Shown: positions 53,250-62,727, counted from the stretch's first letter. The stretch: 64,000 nucleotides of DNA from Nisaea acidiphila (GCF_024662015.1 NZ_CP102480.1:186001-250000); one strand, 5' to 3'. Made by a program: numbers and translations. The notes: generated by a model from the letters alone, not told the origin.

Positions 53250-54638
53250 ATGAATATGATGCGTAAAGAAGGGCCCCGGAGGGTCTGCGAACTCAAGCTT
53301 CTACAGAAATACGGCGCGAGCAACGTGCCGCGCTACACGAGCTATCCGACGGCCCCTCATTTCAGCAACCAGGTGTCCGCGGACGACTACAAACAATGGC
53401 TCGGCGAGTTGAGCCCGAGCGACGCCCTCTCGCTCTACCTCCACGTGCCGTTTTGCGAGGAACTGTGCTGGTACTGCGGCTGCGCGGCTCAGGTCGCGCG
53501 CAAGTACGGCCCGGTGTCCGAGTATGCACGGGTAATGGAGCGGGAAATCGAAACCGTCTCCCATTATCTCGCTAAGCCCGGACCGGTGCGCCACCTGCAT
53601 TGGGGCGGGGGATCCCCGAACCGGCTCAATGCGAGCGACTTTTTCAGCCTGATGTCGCTGCTGCGCCGCCACTTCGAGTTTTCGGACGATGCGGAACTCG
53701 CGATTGAGATCGACCCCCGCACGCTCGACGACAGCCAGATCGACGCCTATGCCCGTTCCGGCATCAATCGTGCCAGCCTCGGCCTGCAGGATTTCACCCC
53801 TAAAGTGCAAGCGAGCATCAACCGGCTTCAGCCGTTCGAACTGGTCGCCGACCGCGTTTCGGCGCTGCGCCACGCCGGAGTTTCAAATCTCAACTTCGAT
53901 CTGATGTACGGCCTGCCCTACCAGACCACTGACGATGCAGAGAAGAGCGTCTCGCTCGCGCTGAGCCTCGAGCCAAGCCGGATCGCGGTCTTCGGGTATG
54001 CACATGTCCCCTGGATGCGCAAACATCAGAAGCTCATTCCGGAAACTGCCCTTCCGGGGACGGCGCGCCGCCGCGAGCAGGCGCACGCGATGTCCGAATG
54101 CATCCGGGCCGCCGGATACGTCCAGATCGGACTAGACCATTTCGCGCGCCCAGACGATTCGATGGCCCGCGCGGCGGCTGCCGGCACGCTCCGACGGAAC
54201 TTCCAAGGCTATACGACCGATGATGCGGTCGCTCTGATCGGTTTCGGTGTTTCTTCGATAGGCTATTTGCCGAATGGCTATATCCAGAACGTTCCGGACA
54301 CACGCCTTTACGAGCAGAGCGTTCGCGAATCGGGCCTCGCCGTCTCCCGGGGACTCTCACTGACCCAAGACGACCGTCTGCGTCGAACCCTGATCGAGAA
54401 ACTGATGTGTAACGATACCGTCGACGTCGCGGAAACCTGCGCTGACTATGCGATCCCCGTCGAAGACGTTTTGAGCGATGCGGATTCCCTTGGTGAGATG
54501 GAAAGGGACGGACTCTTGACGTGGGACGGATCGAGGATCGAGATAACACCGGAGGGGCGGCCCTATGTCCGGGTCGTCGCGGCACTTTTTGATGCGTTCC
54601 TGGCTTCCGGCAAGGCCCGCCATTCGGGTGCTGTCTAA
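53250..54638 (+). CDS. hemN: Oxygen-independent coproporphyrinogen III oxidase (radical SAM)
   Basis: 462 residues, the length of true HemN rather than the shorter HemW. The radical-SAM cluster ligands are C69, C73 and C76, with C78 adjacent (HVPFCEELCWYCGC), matching E. coli HemN's C62-C66-C69-C71 pattern; GGGSP is the SAM site. It makes protoporphyrinogen IX without oxygen. It follows the hemerythrin gene and is very likely on the same Fnr-controlled transcript. It supplies haem for the cbb3 oxidase encoded next. Confidence 0.96.
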   Translation: MNMMRKEGPRRVCELKLLQKYGASNVPRYTSYPTAPHFSNQVSADDYKQWLGELSPSDALSLYLHVPFCEELCWYCGCAAQVARKYGPVSEYARVMEREIETVSHYLAKPGPVRHLHWGGGSPNRLNASDFFSLMSLLRRHFEFSDDAELAIEIDPRTLDDSQIDAYARSGINRASLGLQDFTPKVQASINRLQPFELVADRVSALRHAGVSNLNFDLMYGLPYQTTDDAEKSVSLALSLEPSRIAVFGYAHVPWMRKHQKLIPETALPGTARRREQAHAMSECIRAAGYVQIGLDHFARPDDSMARAAAAGTLRRNFQGYTTDDAVALIGFGVSSIGYLPNGYIQNVPDTRLYEQSVRESGLAVSRGLSLTQDDRLRRTLIEKLMCNDTVDVAETCADYAIPVEDVLSDADSLGEMERDGLLTWDGSRIEITPEGRPYVRVVAALFDAFLASGKARHSGAV

Positions 54639-54669
54639 ACAAAAAATATGACTGTTTGAGTGAAATGTT

Positions 54670-54716
54670 GCGGCGCAATGTCGCTGTGCGCTCGCGCCAC
54701 ATGCTCATTGCGCCGC
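54670..54716 (+). repeat. Perfect 11-bp inverted repeat after hemN
   Basis: GCGGCGCAATG (54670-54680) and CATTGCGCCGC (54706-54716) pair exactly across a 25-nt spacer that can itself form a small hairpin. A second small hairpin (TGAGCC/GGCTCA) is at 54730-54744. They may end the hemN transcript or protect it; no T run follows. Confidence 0.55.
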
Positions 54717-54759
54717 CCATAGAGGATCTTGAGCCCACGGCTCAGGACATGCTGGGAAT

Positions 54760-54801
54760 TTGACCTAAATCAATGCCGGATTAGGGCAACGTTTCTAGTT
54801 T
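54760..54801 (+). promoter_or_regulatory. Fnr-dependent promoter for ccoNOQP
   Basis: TTGACCTAAATCAA (54760-54773) matches the Fnr consensus with one mismatch, and TAGTTT (54796-54801) is a -10-like hexamer 22 nt downstream, predicting a start near 54808. Control of cco by Fnr/FixK-type regulators is established in alphaproteobacteria. Confidence 0.8.
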
Positions 54802-54828
54802 GCTAGCAAGGCTGTTCCCGGAGGGGGG

Positions 54829-54870
54829 ATGGTCACTCGAGTGTGTTCAGTATCGCGAGGGAAGACATGA
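54829..54870 (+). CDS. Possible 13-codon leader ORF overlapping ccoN
   Basis: An ATG at 54829 with a very strong Shine-Dalgarno (GGAGG, then G run) opens a 13-residue frame ([13 protein letters not shown]) that ends in TGA at 54868-54870, overlapping the ccoN ATG (54867) as ATGA. This is the geometry of translational coupling. ccoN also has its own GAGGGA. Whether the leader is translated is unknown. Confidence 0.4.
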   Translation: MVTRVCSVSRGKT

Positions 54871-56543
54871 ACAGCACACTAACCGCAAACCGCCATACAG
54901 GCGGCGCATGGACCATGGGGGTTCTCTTCGCCCTCGGTGCCATCGTCAGCCTGCTTTGGATGGCAAAAGCGCCGAGCCCCGAGATGGGCTTTCACGCCTT
55001 TCTTTTCTTTGCCTTTTTCACTCTCGGCTGTTTCGTCCTGGTGAAACGCCACTACGATATGGCCAACGCGCCAGCGGTGCCGACGGCGGACGACGACGTC
55101 GGCTATATGGACGGCGTGATCCGCGCCGGGGCCATCGCCTCGACCTTCTGGGGCGTGGTGGGCTTTACCGTAGGTCTCGTCATCGCCCTGCAGCTGGCAT
55201 TTCCGGTCCTGAACTTCGACCTTCCCTGGACGAATTTCGGCCGCCTGCGCCCGCTGCACACCTCGGCGGTGATCTTCGCCTTCGGCGGCAACATCCTGAT
55301 CATGACCTCTTTCCACGTGGTGCAGCGGACCTGTAAGGCCCGGCTCGCGGGCGGTCTCGCACCCTGGTTCGTTTTCTGGGGTTACCAGCTCTTCATCGTG
55401 CTGGCGGCGACCGGTTACGTTCTCGGCATCACGCAGAGCAAGGAATACGCGGAACCGGAATGGTACGTGGATCTCTGGCTGACCATCGTTTGGGTGGTCT
55501 ATCTGCTGGTCTTCCTCGGCACCATCTGGAAACGGAAAGAGCCGCATATCTACGTCGCGAACTGGTTCTACCTCGCGTTCATCATCACCATCGCGATGCT
55601 GCATATCGTCAACAACCTGTCCCTGCCGGTTTCCCTTGCCGGCGCGAAGAGCTACTCCGCCTTCGCCGGTGTGCAGGACGCACTGACGCAGTGGTGGTAC
55701 GGCCATAACGCCGTCGGGTTCTTCCTGACCGCCGGCTTCCTGGCCATCATGTACTATTACATCCCGAAGCGGGCCGAGCGTCCGGTCTATTCCTACCGGC
55801 TTTCGATCATCCACTTCTGGGCGCTGATCTTCCTCTATATCTGGGCCGGTCCGCACCACCTGCACTACACGGCCCTGCCGGACTGGGCGCAGACTCTCGG
55901 CATGACCTTCTCGATCATGCTCTGGATGCCGTCCTGGGGCGGCATGATCAACGGCCTGATGACGCTCTCGGGCGCCTGGGACAAGCTCCGCACGGACCCG
56001 GTCCTGCGCATGCTGGTCACCTCCGTCGCCTTCTACGGCATGTCCACCTTCGAAGGCCCGGTCATGTCCATCAAGGCGGTGAACGGCCTCAGCCACTACA
56101 CCGACTGGACCGTCGGCCACGTGCATTCCGGTGCGCTCGGCTGGGTCGGCATGGTCAGCTTCGGCGCCCTCTACTGCGTGGTTCCGATCCTCTGGAACCG
56201 CGAGCGGCTCTACTCGCTGCGCCTCGTCGGCTGGCACTTCTGGATCTCGACCATCGGCATCGTGCTGTACATCACCTCGATGTGGGTCTCGGGCATCCTG
56301 CAGGGCCTGATGTGGCGTGCCTACGACACCCTCGGCTTTCTGGAATACTCCTTCGTCGAGACCGTCGAGGCCATGCATCCCTTCTATGTGATCCGGGCTC
56401 TTGGCGGTGCCGTTTTCGTCGCCGGTTCCCTGGTCATGGCTTACAACCTCTACCGCACCATGCGGGGCGATCTTCGTGATGAAGCCCCGTTCGTGGGCGC
56501 GCCGGTGCGCGCACCCCAGGGCGCGGTCGCGGCGGGAGAATGA
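54867..56543 (+). CDS. ccoN: cbb3-type cytochrome c oxidase, subunit I
   Basis: 558 residues from the ATG at 54867 (GAGGGA upstream); an in-frame GTG at 54843 is not needed. Twelve transmembrane segments are expected. Haem and copper-site histidines appear in [52 protein letters not shown] and [17 protein letters not shown]. It is the high-affinity, proton-pumping terminal oxidase core with haem b and the b3-CuB centre, used at low oxygen. It heads ccoN-O-Q-P. Confidence 0.97.
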   Translation: MNSTLTANRHTGGAWTMGVLFALGAIVSLLWMAKAPSPEMGFHAFLFFAFFTLGCFVLVKRHYDMANAPAVPTADDDVGYMDGVIRAGAIASTFWGVVGFTVGLVIALQLAFPVLNFDLPWTNFGRLRPLHTSAVIFAFGGNILIMTSFHVVQRTCKARLAGGLAPWFVFWGYQLFIVLAATGYVLGITQSKEYAEPEWYVDLWLTIVWVVYLLVFLGTIWKRKEPHIYVANWFYLAFIITIAMLHIVNNLSLPVSLAGAKSYSAFAGVQDALTQWWYGHNAVGFFLTAGFLAIMYYYIPKRAERPVYSYRLSIIHFWALIFLYIWAGPHHLHYTALPDWAQTLGMTFSIMLWMPSWGGMINGLMTLSGAWDKLRTDPVLRMLVTSVAFYGMSTFEGPVMSIKAVNGLSHYTDWTVGHVHSGALGWVGMVSFGALYCVVPILWNRERLYSLRLVGWHFWISTIGIVLYITSMWVSGILQGLMWRAYDTLGFLEYSFVETVEAMHPFYVIRALGGAVFVAGSLVMAYNLYRTMRGDLRDEAPFVGAPVRAPQGAVAAGE

Positions 56544-56546
56544 TCG

Positions 56547-57281
56547 ATGTCTCTGCTCAATAAACACGCTGTCTTCGAGAAGAACTCGATCCTGCTCTGC
56601 GTCGGGATCCTGATCACCGTCGCCATCGGCGGCCTGGTCGAGATCTCGCCCCTCTTCTACCTGGAAAGCACAATCGAGAAGGTGAAGGGCATGCGTCCTT
56701 ACACCCCGCTCGAGCTCGCGGGACGGAACATCTATATCCGCGAGGGTTGCTACAACTGCCACAGCCAGATGGTGCGGCCGTTCCGGGACGAAGCCGAACG
56801 CTATGGCCATTACAGCCTCGCGGCGGAGAGCATGTACGACCACCCTTTCCAGTGGGGCTCCAAGCGAACCGGACCGGACCTCGCCCGGGTCGGCGGTCGT
56901 TATTCCGACGACTGGCACGTGGCGCACCTGATCAATCCGCGCTCCGTGGTGCCGGAATCGATCATGCCGGGCTATCCGTTCCTCGCCGATAAGGAGCTGA
57001 AGATCGACGATCTTTCCGGCCACCTGGCGGCGAACCGTGGCGTCGGCGTGCCCTACACGGACGAGATGATCGAGAACGCGGTCCTCGATGCCCGGGTCCA
57101 GGTCAATCCGGATGCGGATGAAGTGGATGCCTTCATGGAGCGCTACCCGAAGGTTCAGGTACGCGACTTCGACGGCAATCCGAACAAGCTCACCGAACTC
57201 GATGCGGTGATCGCCTACCTCCAGATGCTGGGTACGCTGGTCGATTTCGACCTCTACGCCCAGGATCCGGCGCTGCGATAG
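56547..57281 (+). CDS. ccoO: cbb3-type cytochrome c oxidase, subunit II (mono-haem c)
   Basis: 244 residues. One N-terminal membrane anchor precedes a periplasmic domain with a single c-haem site C68-X2-C71-H72 ([13 protein letters not shown]). Met ligands are in the later IMPGYPFL region. It starts 3 nt after ccoN and carries electrons to the CcoN core. Confidence 0.96.
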   Translation: MSLLNKHAVFEKNSILLCVGILITVAIGGLVEISPLFYLESTIEKVKGMRPYTPLELAGRNIYIREGCYNCHSQMVRPFRDEAERYGHYSLAAESMYDHPFQWGSKRTGPDLARVGGRYSDDWHVAHLINPRSVVPESIMPGYPFLADKELKIDDLSGHLAANRGVGVPYTDEMIENAVLDARVQVNPDADEVDAFMERYPKVQVRDFDGNPNKLTELDAVIAYLQMLGTLVDFDLYAQDPALR

Positions 57282-57290
57282 GAGGGAGAA

Positions 57291-57440
57291 ATGGATTACC
57301 AGACTGTCTCCGCTTTCGCGCAGACCTGGGGCCTTGTGTTCCTGGTCACCATGTTCGGCGGCGCGGTGATTTACGCGCTGTGGCCGAGCAACCGCGGCAA
57401 GTTCAAAAAAGCCGCGCACATGCCGCTTGAGGAGGATTGA
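57291..57440 (+). CDS. ccoQ: cbb3-type cytochrome c oxidase, CcoQ
   Basis: 49 residues: MDYQTVSAFAQTWGLVF begins the protein, one transmembrane helix (residues ~14-31) follows, and a basic NRGKFKKAA tail ends near HMPLEED. GGAGGGAGAA precedes the ATG. CcoQ stabilises the NOP complex. The gene overlaps the 5' region of ccoP, whose GTG is 3 nt after this stop. Confidence 0.93.
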   Translation: MDYQTVSAFAQTWGLVFLVTMFGGAVIYALWPSNRGKFKKAAHMPLEED

Positions 57441-57442
57441 CC

Positions 57443-58312
57443 GTGGCTCACAACGCTGAAAAGGACGCTGTGACCGGCGTCGAAACAACCGGTCACGAGT
57501 GGGACGGGATCAAGGAACTCAACAATCCTCTCCCGCGCTGGTGGCTCTGGACCTTCTACATCACGGTCCTTTGGTCGATCGGCTACTGGGTCGTCTACCC
57601 GGCCTGGCCGCTGGTCTCCAGCTATACCGAAGGCATGTTCGGCTATTCCTCCCGCCAAGAGGTGATGGACCGGATCGCAGAGGCAAAGGAAGCCCAGTCA
57701 GAGTATCTCGGGAAGATCGAGACCGCCTCCCTGGACGAGATCCGGGGCGACAGCGAGTTGCTGAATTTCGCGCTCGCCGGCGGACGCTCGGCCTTCGCGG
57801 TGAACTGCTCCCAGTGTCATGGTCAGGGCGCCCAGGGCTTTGTCGGATACCCGAACCTCAACGACGACGCCTGGATCTGGGGCGGAAAGCCGGACGAGAT
57901 CATGACCACGATCCTCTACGGCATCCGTTCCGATCACGACGATACGCGGTACAGCGAAATGCCGGCCTTCGGCCGGGACGGTCTGCTGGAACGCCCGCAG
58001 ATCAACGAGGTCGTGGAATACGTCCTGCAGATCTCCGGACAGGATCACGACTCGGGTATGGCCACGGCAGGTAAGGACGTTTTCGTGGAGCAGTGCGCTG
58101 CCTGCCATGGCGAGAACGGCGAAGGTATCCGGGAGACCGGTGCCCCGCGCCTGACCGACTCGATCTGGCTCTATGGCGGCGACCGCGACACGCTCCGTGC
58201 GACTGTCACCAATGCCCGCTACGGCGTGATGCCGGCTTGGACCGGCCGTCTCGACGAAGCGACGATCAAACAGCTTGCCGTCTACGTGCATTCGCTCGGC
58301 GGCGGCGAATAA
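57443..58312 (+). CDS. ccoP: cbb3-type cytochrome c oxidase, subunit III (di-haem c)
   Basis: 289 residues from the GTG at 57443, with GGAGG seven nt upstream (TTG at 57437 is a poorer option). An N-terminal CcoP anchor (LNNPLPRWWLWTFYITVLWSIGYWVVYPAWP) is followed by two c-haem sites, C122-X2-C125-H126 and C218-X2-C221-H222. It receives electrons from soluble cytochrome c or the bc1 complex. Confidence 0.96.
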   Translation: MAHNAEKDAVTGVETTGHEWDGIKELNNPLPRWWLWTFYITVLWSIGYWVVYPAWPLVSSYTEGMFGYSSRQEVMDRIAEAKEAQSEYLGKIETASLDEIRGDSELLNFALAGGRSAFAVNCSQCHGQGAQGFVGYPNLNDDAWIWGGKPDEIMTTILYGIRSDHDDTRYSEMPAFGRDGLLERPQINEVVEYVLQISGQDHDSGMATAGKDVFVEQCAACHGENGEGIRETGAPRLTDSIWLYGGDRDTLRATVTNARYGVMPAWTGRLDEATIKQLAVYVHSLGGGE

Positions 58313-58320
58313 ACCTTATT

Positions 58321-58346
58321 GCTCCCGCCGGTCCTCCGGCGGGAGC
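58321..58346 (+). terminator. 11-bp hairpin between ccoP and ccoG (weak terminator or attenuator)
   Basis: GCTCCCGCCGG and CCGGCGGGAGC pair perfectly around TCCT. Only TTCCC follows, so it should reduce rather than end transcription, lowering ccoGHIS relative to ccoNOQP. This is a common arrangement between structural and assembly genes. Confidence 0.55.
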
Positions 58347-58412
58347 TTCCCAACCGCCCGGGCCAGGACCGCCCCGGATCAGTGACAGCAAACCCGCGAA
58401 AACAGGTCACCC

Positions 58413-59903
58413 ATGGATCAGGCCAGCCAGGTTTCGAGCCCAGCCACCGCCCCCGAGGCCTCAGTCGAGAAGATCGACGTCGATGCGGTCAACAAGAAGG
58501 AGGAGCGCTCCCTCTACAAGGCCCGGGTCAAGATCTACCCGAAACGGGCGACCGGCTTCTTTCGCAAGCTGAAGTGGCTGGTCATGGCCGCCACGCTCGC
58601 GGTTTACTACGTCGCACCATGGCTCCGCTGGGATCGCGGCCCGAACGCGCCCGATCAGGCGATCCTGATCGATTTCCCCGCGCGCCGGTTCTACTTCTTC
58701 TTCATCGAGATCTGGCCGGAAGAGGTCTACTATCTGACCGGCCTCCTGATCATCGCCGCGCTCGGCCTCTTCCTGATCACCAGCCTCGCCGGCCGCGTCT
58801 GGTGCGGCTATACCTGCCCGCAGACCGTCTGGACCGATCTCTTCATCTGGGTCGAGCGCTTCGTCGAAGGCGACCGCAGCGCCAGGATCAGGCTCGACAA
58901 GCAACCGCTCTCGGTGAACAAGGTCGCCCGGAAATCCGTGAAGCACGCTCTCTGGCTGCTGATCGGGATGGCGACTGGCGGCGCCTGGATCTTCTATTTC
59001 GCGGACGCGCCTACCCTGCTGGTCGATCTCTTTACCCTGCAGGCCCCGGTCGTCGCCTACAGCACCGTCGCCGTTTTGACCGCCAGCACCTATATCTTCG
59101 GCGGCATGATGCGGGAGCAGGTCTGCACCTTCATGTGCCCCTGGCCCCGTATCCAAGGAGCGCTGGTCGACGAGGACTCCCTGATCGTCTCCTACAAGGA
59201 CGATCGGGGCGAGCCGCGCGCGCCGTTCCGCAAGAACCAGGACTGGTCAGAGCGCGCCGACTGTATCGATTGCAACCAGTGCGTCGCGGTCTGCCCCATG
59301 GGCATCGATATTCGCGATGGCCAGCAGCTTGAATGTATTCACTGCGCCCTCTGCATCGACGCCTGCAACGAGGTGATGACTCGTATCGACCGGCCGCTGA
59401 ACCTGATTTCCTACGATACTTTCGTCAATCACGAGCGGCGCGCGACAGGACAGCCGACACAGAAACCGCGTCTGATCCGGGCACGGACCGTCATCTACAG
59501 CGCGCTGATCTCAGCCGTCGGCCTGCTGATGCTCGCCACCCTGCTGACCCGCGCCACGCTCGACATAAACATCCTGCATGACCGAAACCCGCTCTTCGTC
59601 AAACTTTCCGACGGCGGCGTCCGCAATGGCTACACGATCAAGATCCTCAACAAGCAGCACGAGGTGCGGCGTTTCGAGATCGCGGTCGATGGCCTGGACA
59701 ACGCCCTGGTTACGGTCGTCGGACATGACGGGACCAGCGGCCTCGAGGTGCCCGCCGACAAGCTGGCGCAGTTCCGGGTGTTCGTCTCAGTCCCGCCGGC
59801 CTCCGTTCCGGACGGACGGCAGGATTTCGATTTCATCGTGACAGACGTGGTTGACGGGAACCGGGCGGTCAACGACACCATATTCAGAGGACCGGAAAAA
59901 TGA
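58413..59903 (+). CDS. ccoG: cbb3 oxidase assembly ferredoxin-like protein / copper reductase
   Basis: 496 residues. Several transmembrane helices precede a ferredoxin domain with two [4Fe-4S] motifs, C284-X2-C287-X2-C290-X3-C294 and C308-X2-C311-X2-C314-X3-C318. An upper WCGYTCPQTVW motif and a C-terminal periplasmic immunoglobulin-like domain are present. CcoG reduces Cu(II) to Cu(I) for delivery to CcoN. It overlaps ccoH as ATGA. Confidence 0.95.
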   Translation: MDQASQVSSPATAPEASVEKIDVDAVNKKEERSLYKARVKIYPKRATGFFRKLKWLVMAATLAVYYVAPWLRWDRGPNAPDQAILIDFPARRFYFFFIEIWPEEVYYLTGLLIIAALGLFLITSLAGRVWCGYTCPQTVWTDLFIWVERFVEGDRSARIRLDKQPLSVNKVARKSVKHALWLLIGMATGGAWIFYFADAPTLLVDLFTLQAPVVAYSTVAVLTASTYIFGGMMREQVCTFMCPWPRIQGALVDEDSLIVSYKDDRGEPRAPFRKNQDWSERADCIDCNQCVAVCPMGIDIRDGQQLECIHCALCIDACNEVMTRIDRPLNLISYDTFVNHERRATGQPTQKPRLIRARTVIYSALISAVGLLMLATLLTRATLDINILHDRNPLFVKLSDGGVRNGYTIKILNKQHEVRRFEIAVDGLDNALVTVVGHDGTSGLEVPADKLAQFRVFVSVPPASVPDGRQDFDFIVTDVVDGNRAVNDTIFRGPEK

Positions 59904-60415
59904 GTGACCTCGCGATGACCGAGCCCGCCCGCCTGAAAGGCAAACACGTTCTCTTCACCCTGCTCGGGTTTTTCGGCGTGGTGATCGCGGTCAACGTGAC
60001 CTTCGTCGTGATCGCGCTCGATACCTGGACCGGCCTGACGACGCCGAAATCCTATGTCGAAGGGCTGAACTACAACAGCCTCATCGAGGATGCCACGAAG
60101 CAGCGAGCCCTCGGATGGACGGCGGATATCGCCGTCGCGCGGGATCCTGGCAAACCGGACAGCTTCGCGGTGACCGTTACCGCATCGCTCGGCGACCGCA
60201 ATGGAAAGCCGCTCGCCGCAGAGAGCGTCACCCTCAGTTTCCGCCATCCGATTAACGAGAAATACGATCAGACGATCGCGCTGACGCGTGGAGCGGACGG
60301 CCGCTATACCGGAGCAGCCGAGCTTCCCGTCGCCGGCAACTGGGACACACGTATGACCGCGCGCATGGCGGACGGCAGCAGCTTCCGCCGCGACGGCGAA
60401 CTCTGGATCAAGTAG
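59900..60415 (+). CDS. ccoH: cbb3 oxidase assembly protein FixH
   Basis: 171 residues. An N-terminal cytoplasmic stretch, one transmembrane helix (VLFTLLGFFGVVIAVNVTFVVIA) and a periplasmic domain with TPKSYVEGLNYN are the FixH features. It helps assemble the NOP complex. It starts within the ccoG stop (ATGA) and is followed by ccoI after 8 nt. Confidence 0.93.
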   Translation: MSDLAMTEPARLKGKHVLFTLLGFFGVVIAVNVTFVVIALDTWTGLTTPKSYVEGLNYNSLIEDATKQRALGWTADIAVARDPGKPDSFAVTVTASLGDRNGKPLAAESVTLSFRHPINEKYDQTIALTRGADGRYTGAAELPVAGNWDTRMTARMADGSSFRRDGELWIK

Positions 60416-60423
60416 GCAGAGCA

Positions 60424-62727
60424 ATGAGCACTGCGCCCCGCACTCCGGCAGACAAAGGCAAGACGGAAACCGCTCCGCTGGCGAGCTGCTGCGAGATCGC
60501 GGCGGCGATGGATCTAGCGGAGGACGTCATCCGCCCGGCCGATGTGGCAAGTTACGTCGCTGCCGGTCCGGACGGTATCGCAGATCTGCACCTGATCGTC
60601 CGCAATATGCATTGCCCCTCGTGCGTGCGTCAGATCGAAGGCGGACTCGGCACCGAAGCCGGTGTGCTCCTCGCCCGTCTCAATGCCACTACGCGGCGAC
60701 TGCATCTGCGCTGGAACGAAGCCGAAACCAGCGCGGCGGCACTCGTCGAGAAGCTGGCCGATCTCGGTTACGAGGTCTCACCCTATGACCCTGTAAAACT
60801 CGCCGCCTCGGCGAATACCGACGACCGGGAACTGCTGAAGGCGATGGCGGTCGCCGGATTTGCCGCCGCGAACGTCATGCTGATCTCTGTCGCGGTCTGG
60901 GCCGGCCTCGCACAGGATATGGGCGAAGCCACCCGCGCGCTGATGCACTGGCTCTCGGCGCTGATCGCGCTTCCGGCGGTCGCCTATTCCGGGCGCCCGT
61001 TTTTTCGCTCCGCCCTCTCCGCCGTCTCTCACGGCCGCACGAACATGGATGTGCCGATCTCGCTAGCGGTCATCCTCGCCGCGGGCATGAGCCTGTTCGA
61101 GACCACGCGCGGCGGCGAACATGTTTATTTCGACGCTTCTGTCAGCCTGCTCTTCTTCCTGCTGATCGGCCGCTTCCTCGATCGTTCGCTCCGGCGGAAG
61201 GTGGAATCCGCGGCACAGAACCTGCTCGCCCTGAAAGCCGTCTCCGCGACCGTCATCGGAGAGGACGGCGGTTACATTTCCCAGCCGATAGACCTCGTCC
61301 GCCCGGGCATGAAGGTCGCCGTCGCCGCCGGCGAGCGCTTCCCCGTCGACGGTGTCCTGCAATCGGGACAGACAGAGATCGACACTTCAATGGTGACCGG
61401 CGAATCCGTCCCGCGCGCCGCCGGGCCGGGCGAAAAGGTCTTCGCCGGCACGGTCAATCTCGGCGCACCCGTGACTGTGACCGTGACAGCGACGGACGAA
61501 GGCACCTTGCTCTCCGAAATCGTGGGCCTTATGGAAGCGGCCGAACAGGGCCGTGCGCGCTATGTCCGCCTCGCGGACCGGATGGCCCGCTGGTATGCCC
61601 CGGTCGTCCACGCGGTGGCGCTTGCCACCTTCGCCGGCTGGATGACATTCGGAGACATCGGCTGGCAAGCCGCCTTGCTGGTTTCGATCACCGTCCTGAT
61701 CGTGACCTGCCCCTGCGCCCTAGGCCTCGCCGTCCCCGCGGTTCAGGCCGGCGCCGTCGGACGGCTGCTCAAGGCCGGCATTCTCGCGAAATCGGGCGAC
61801 GGACTGGAGCGGCTCGCCGCGGTGGACACCATCGTCTTCGACAAGACCGGGACCCTGACGCTCGGCCGTCCGGAGCTGCTGGACCGGCACGATATTGCGC
61901 TTTCGGATCTTAAACGCGCCGCTTCCCTCGCGGCCGCGAGCCGCCATCCTCTGTCCCTCGCCATCCGCCGCGTCGCCGGCCCCGTTGCTGCGATGGACGA
62001 TGTCGAGGAAGTGCCTGGACAGGGCCTTCGTGCGATGGACGGCCAGACCGAGATCCGTCTTGGGCGGCGCAATTTTGCCCGGGTCGGCGCAGAGGCCGGC
62101 GCCTATCACGACGGCCCGGAGCTCTGGCTCACCGACGGCAATCGCTGCACCCAGTTTCGCTTCCGCGACGAGGCCAGAGCCGACGCGCGCGAAACCGTCT
62201 CAGCCTTGCGCGATCACGGATTCTCGGTCGAGCTTCTCTCCGGTGACCGCCGCGAGGCCGTGGAGCGGCTCGCACGCGATGTCGGTATCGCGCAGTGGCG
62301 AGAGGCCTGCACACCTCAGGACAAGATCGCCCGGCTTGAAGCGCTGGCGAAGAAAGGCAGAAAAGTTTGCATGGTCGGGGACGGTCTGAACGACGCGCCC
62401 GCCCTCGCCGCCGCCTTCGCCTCGATCTCGCCGGGTACTGCCGCCGACGCAAGCCAGACGGCGGCCGATTTCATCTTCCAGGGCCAGCGCCTCGCCCCCG
62501 TGCTGGAAGCCGTGAAGACGGCCCGCTCGGCCCGCGTTCTGGTCTTGCAGAATTTCGCACTCGCCCTCGCCTATAACGTCATCGCGGTGCCGGTCGCGGC
62601 AGCCGGCTTCGCGACACCGCTGATCGCGGCCATCGCAATGTCCGCCTCGTCCCTCGTGGTGACCCTGAACGCGCTCAGAATCAAACTGGGTCGTCTTCAG
62701 CCGGAGCAGACCAATGACAGCGCTTAG
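60424..62727 (+). CDS. ccoI: Copper-transporting P1B-type ATPase for cbb3 oxidase
   Basis: 767 residues. A heavy-metal-associated domain with C64-P-S-C67 precedes eight transmembrane helices, the CPC metal-transport motif (429-431, VTCPCALGLAVP), the phosphorylation site DKTGTLT (from D473) and GDGLNDAPALAAA. An extra N-terminal cysteine pair (SCCEIAA) is present. The protein exports Cu(I) for insertion into CcoN's CuB site. It overlaps ccoS by 14 nt. Confidence 0.95.
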   Translation: MSTAPRTPADKGKTETAPLASCCEIAAAMDLAEDVIRPADVASYVAAGPDGIADLHLIVRNMHCPSCVRQIEGGLGTEAGVLLARLNATTRRLHLRWNEAETSAAALVEKLADLGYEVSPYDPVKLAASANTDDRELLKAMAVAGFAAANVMLISVAVWAGLAQDMGEATRALMHWLSALIALPAVAYSGRPFFRSALSAVSHGRTNMDVPISLAVILAAGMSLFETTRGGEHVYFDASVSLLFFLLIGRFLDRSLRRKVESAAQNLLALKAVSATVIGEDGGYISQPIDLVRPGMKVAVAAGERFPVDGVLQSGQTEIDTSMVTGESVPRAAGPGEKVFAGTVNLGAPVTVTVTATDEGTLLSEIVGLMEAAEQGRARYVRLADRMARWYAPVVHAVALATFAGWMTFGDIGWQAALLVSITVLIVTCPCALGLAVPAVQAGAVGRLLKAGILAKSGDGLERLAAVDTIVFDKTGTLTLGRPELLDRHDIALSDLKRAASLAAASRHPLSLAIRRVAGPVAAMDDVEEVPGQGLRAMDGQTEIRLGRRNFARVGAEAGAYHDGPELWLTDGNRCTQFRFRDEARADARETVSALRDHGFSVELLSGDRREAVERLARDVGIAQWREACTPQDKIARLEALAKKGRKVCMVGDGLNDAPALAAAFASISPGTAADASQTAADFIFQGQRLAPVLEAVKTARSARVLVLQNFALALAYNVIAVPVAAAGFATPLIAAIAMSASSLVVTLNALRIKLGRLQPEQTNDSA

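Noticed and set aside
54879-57488. 869-residue open frame antisense to ccoN-ccoO
   Set aside because: It mirrors conserved ccoNO codons; the translation is low-complexity His/Asp/Arg-rich with no family resemblance, which is common opposite GC-rich genes.
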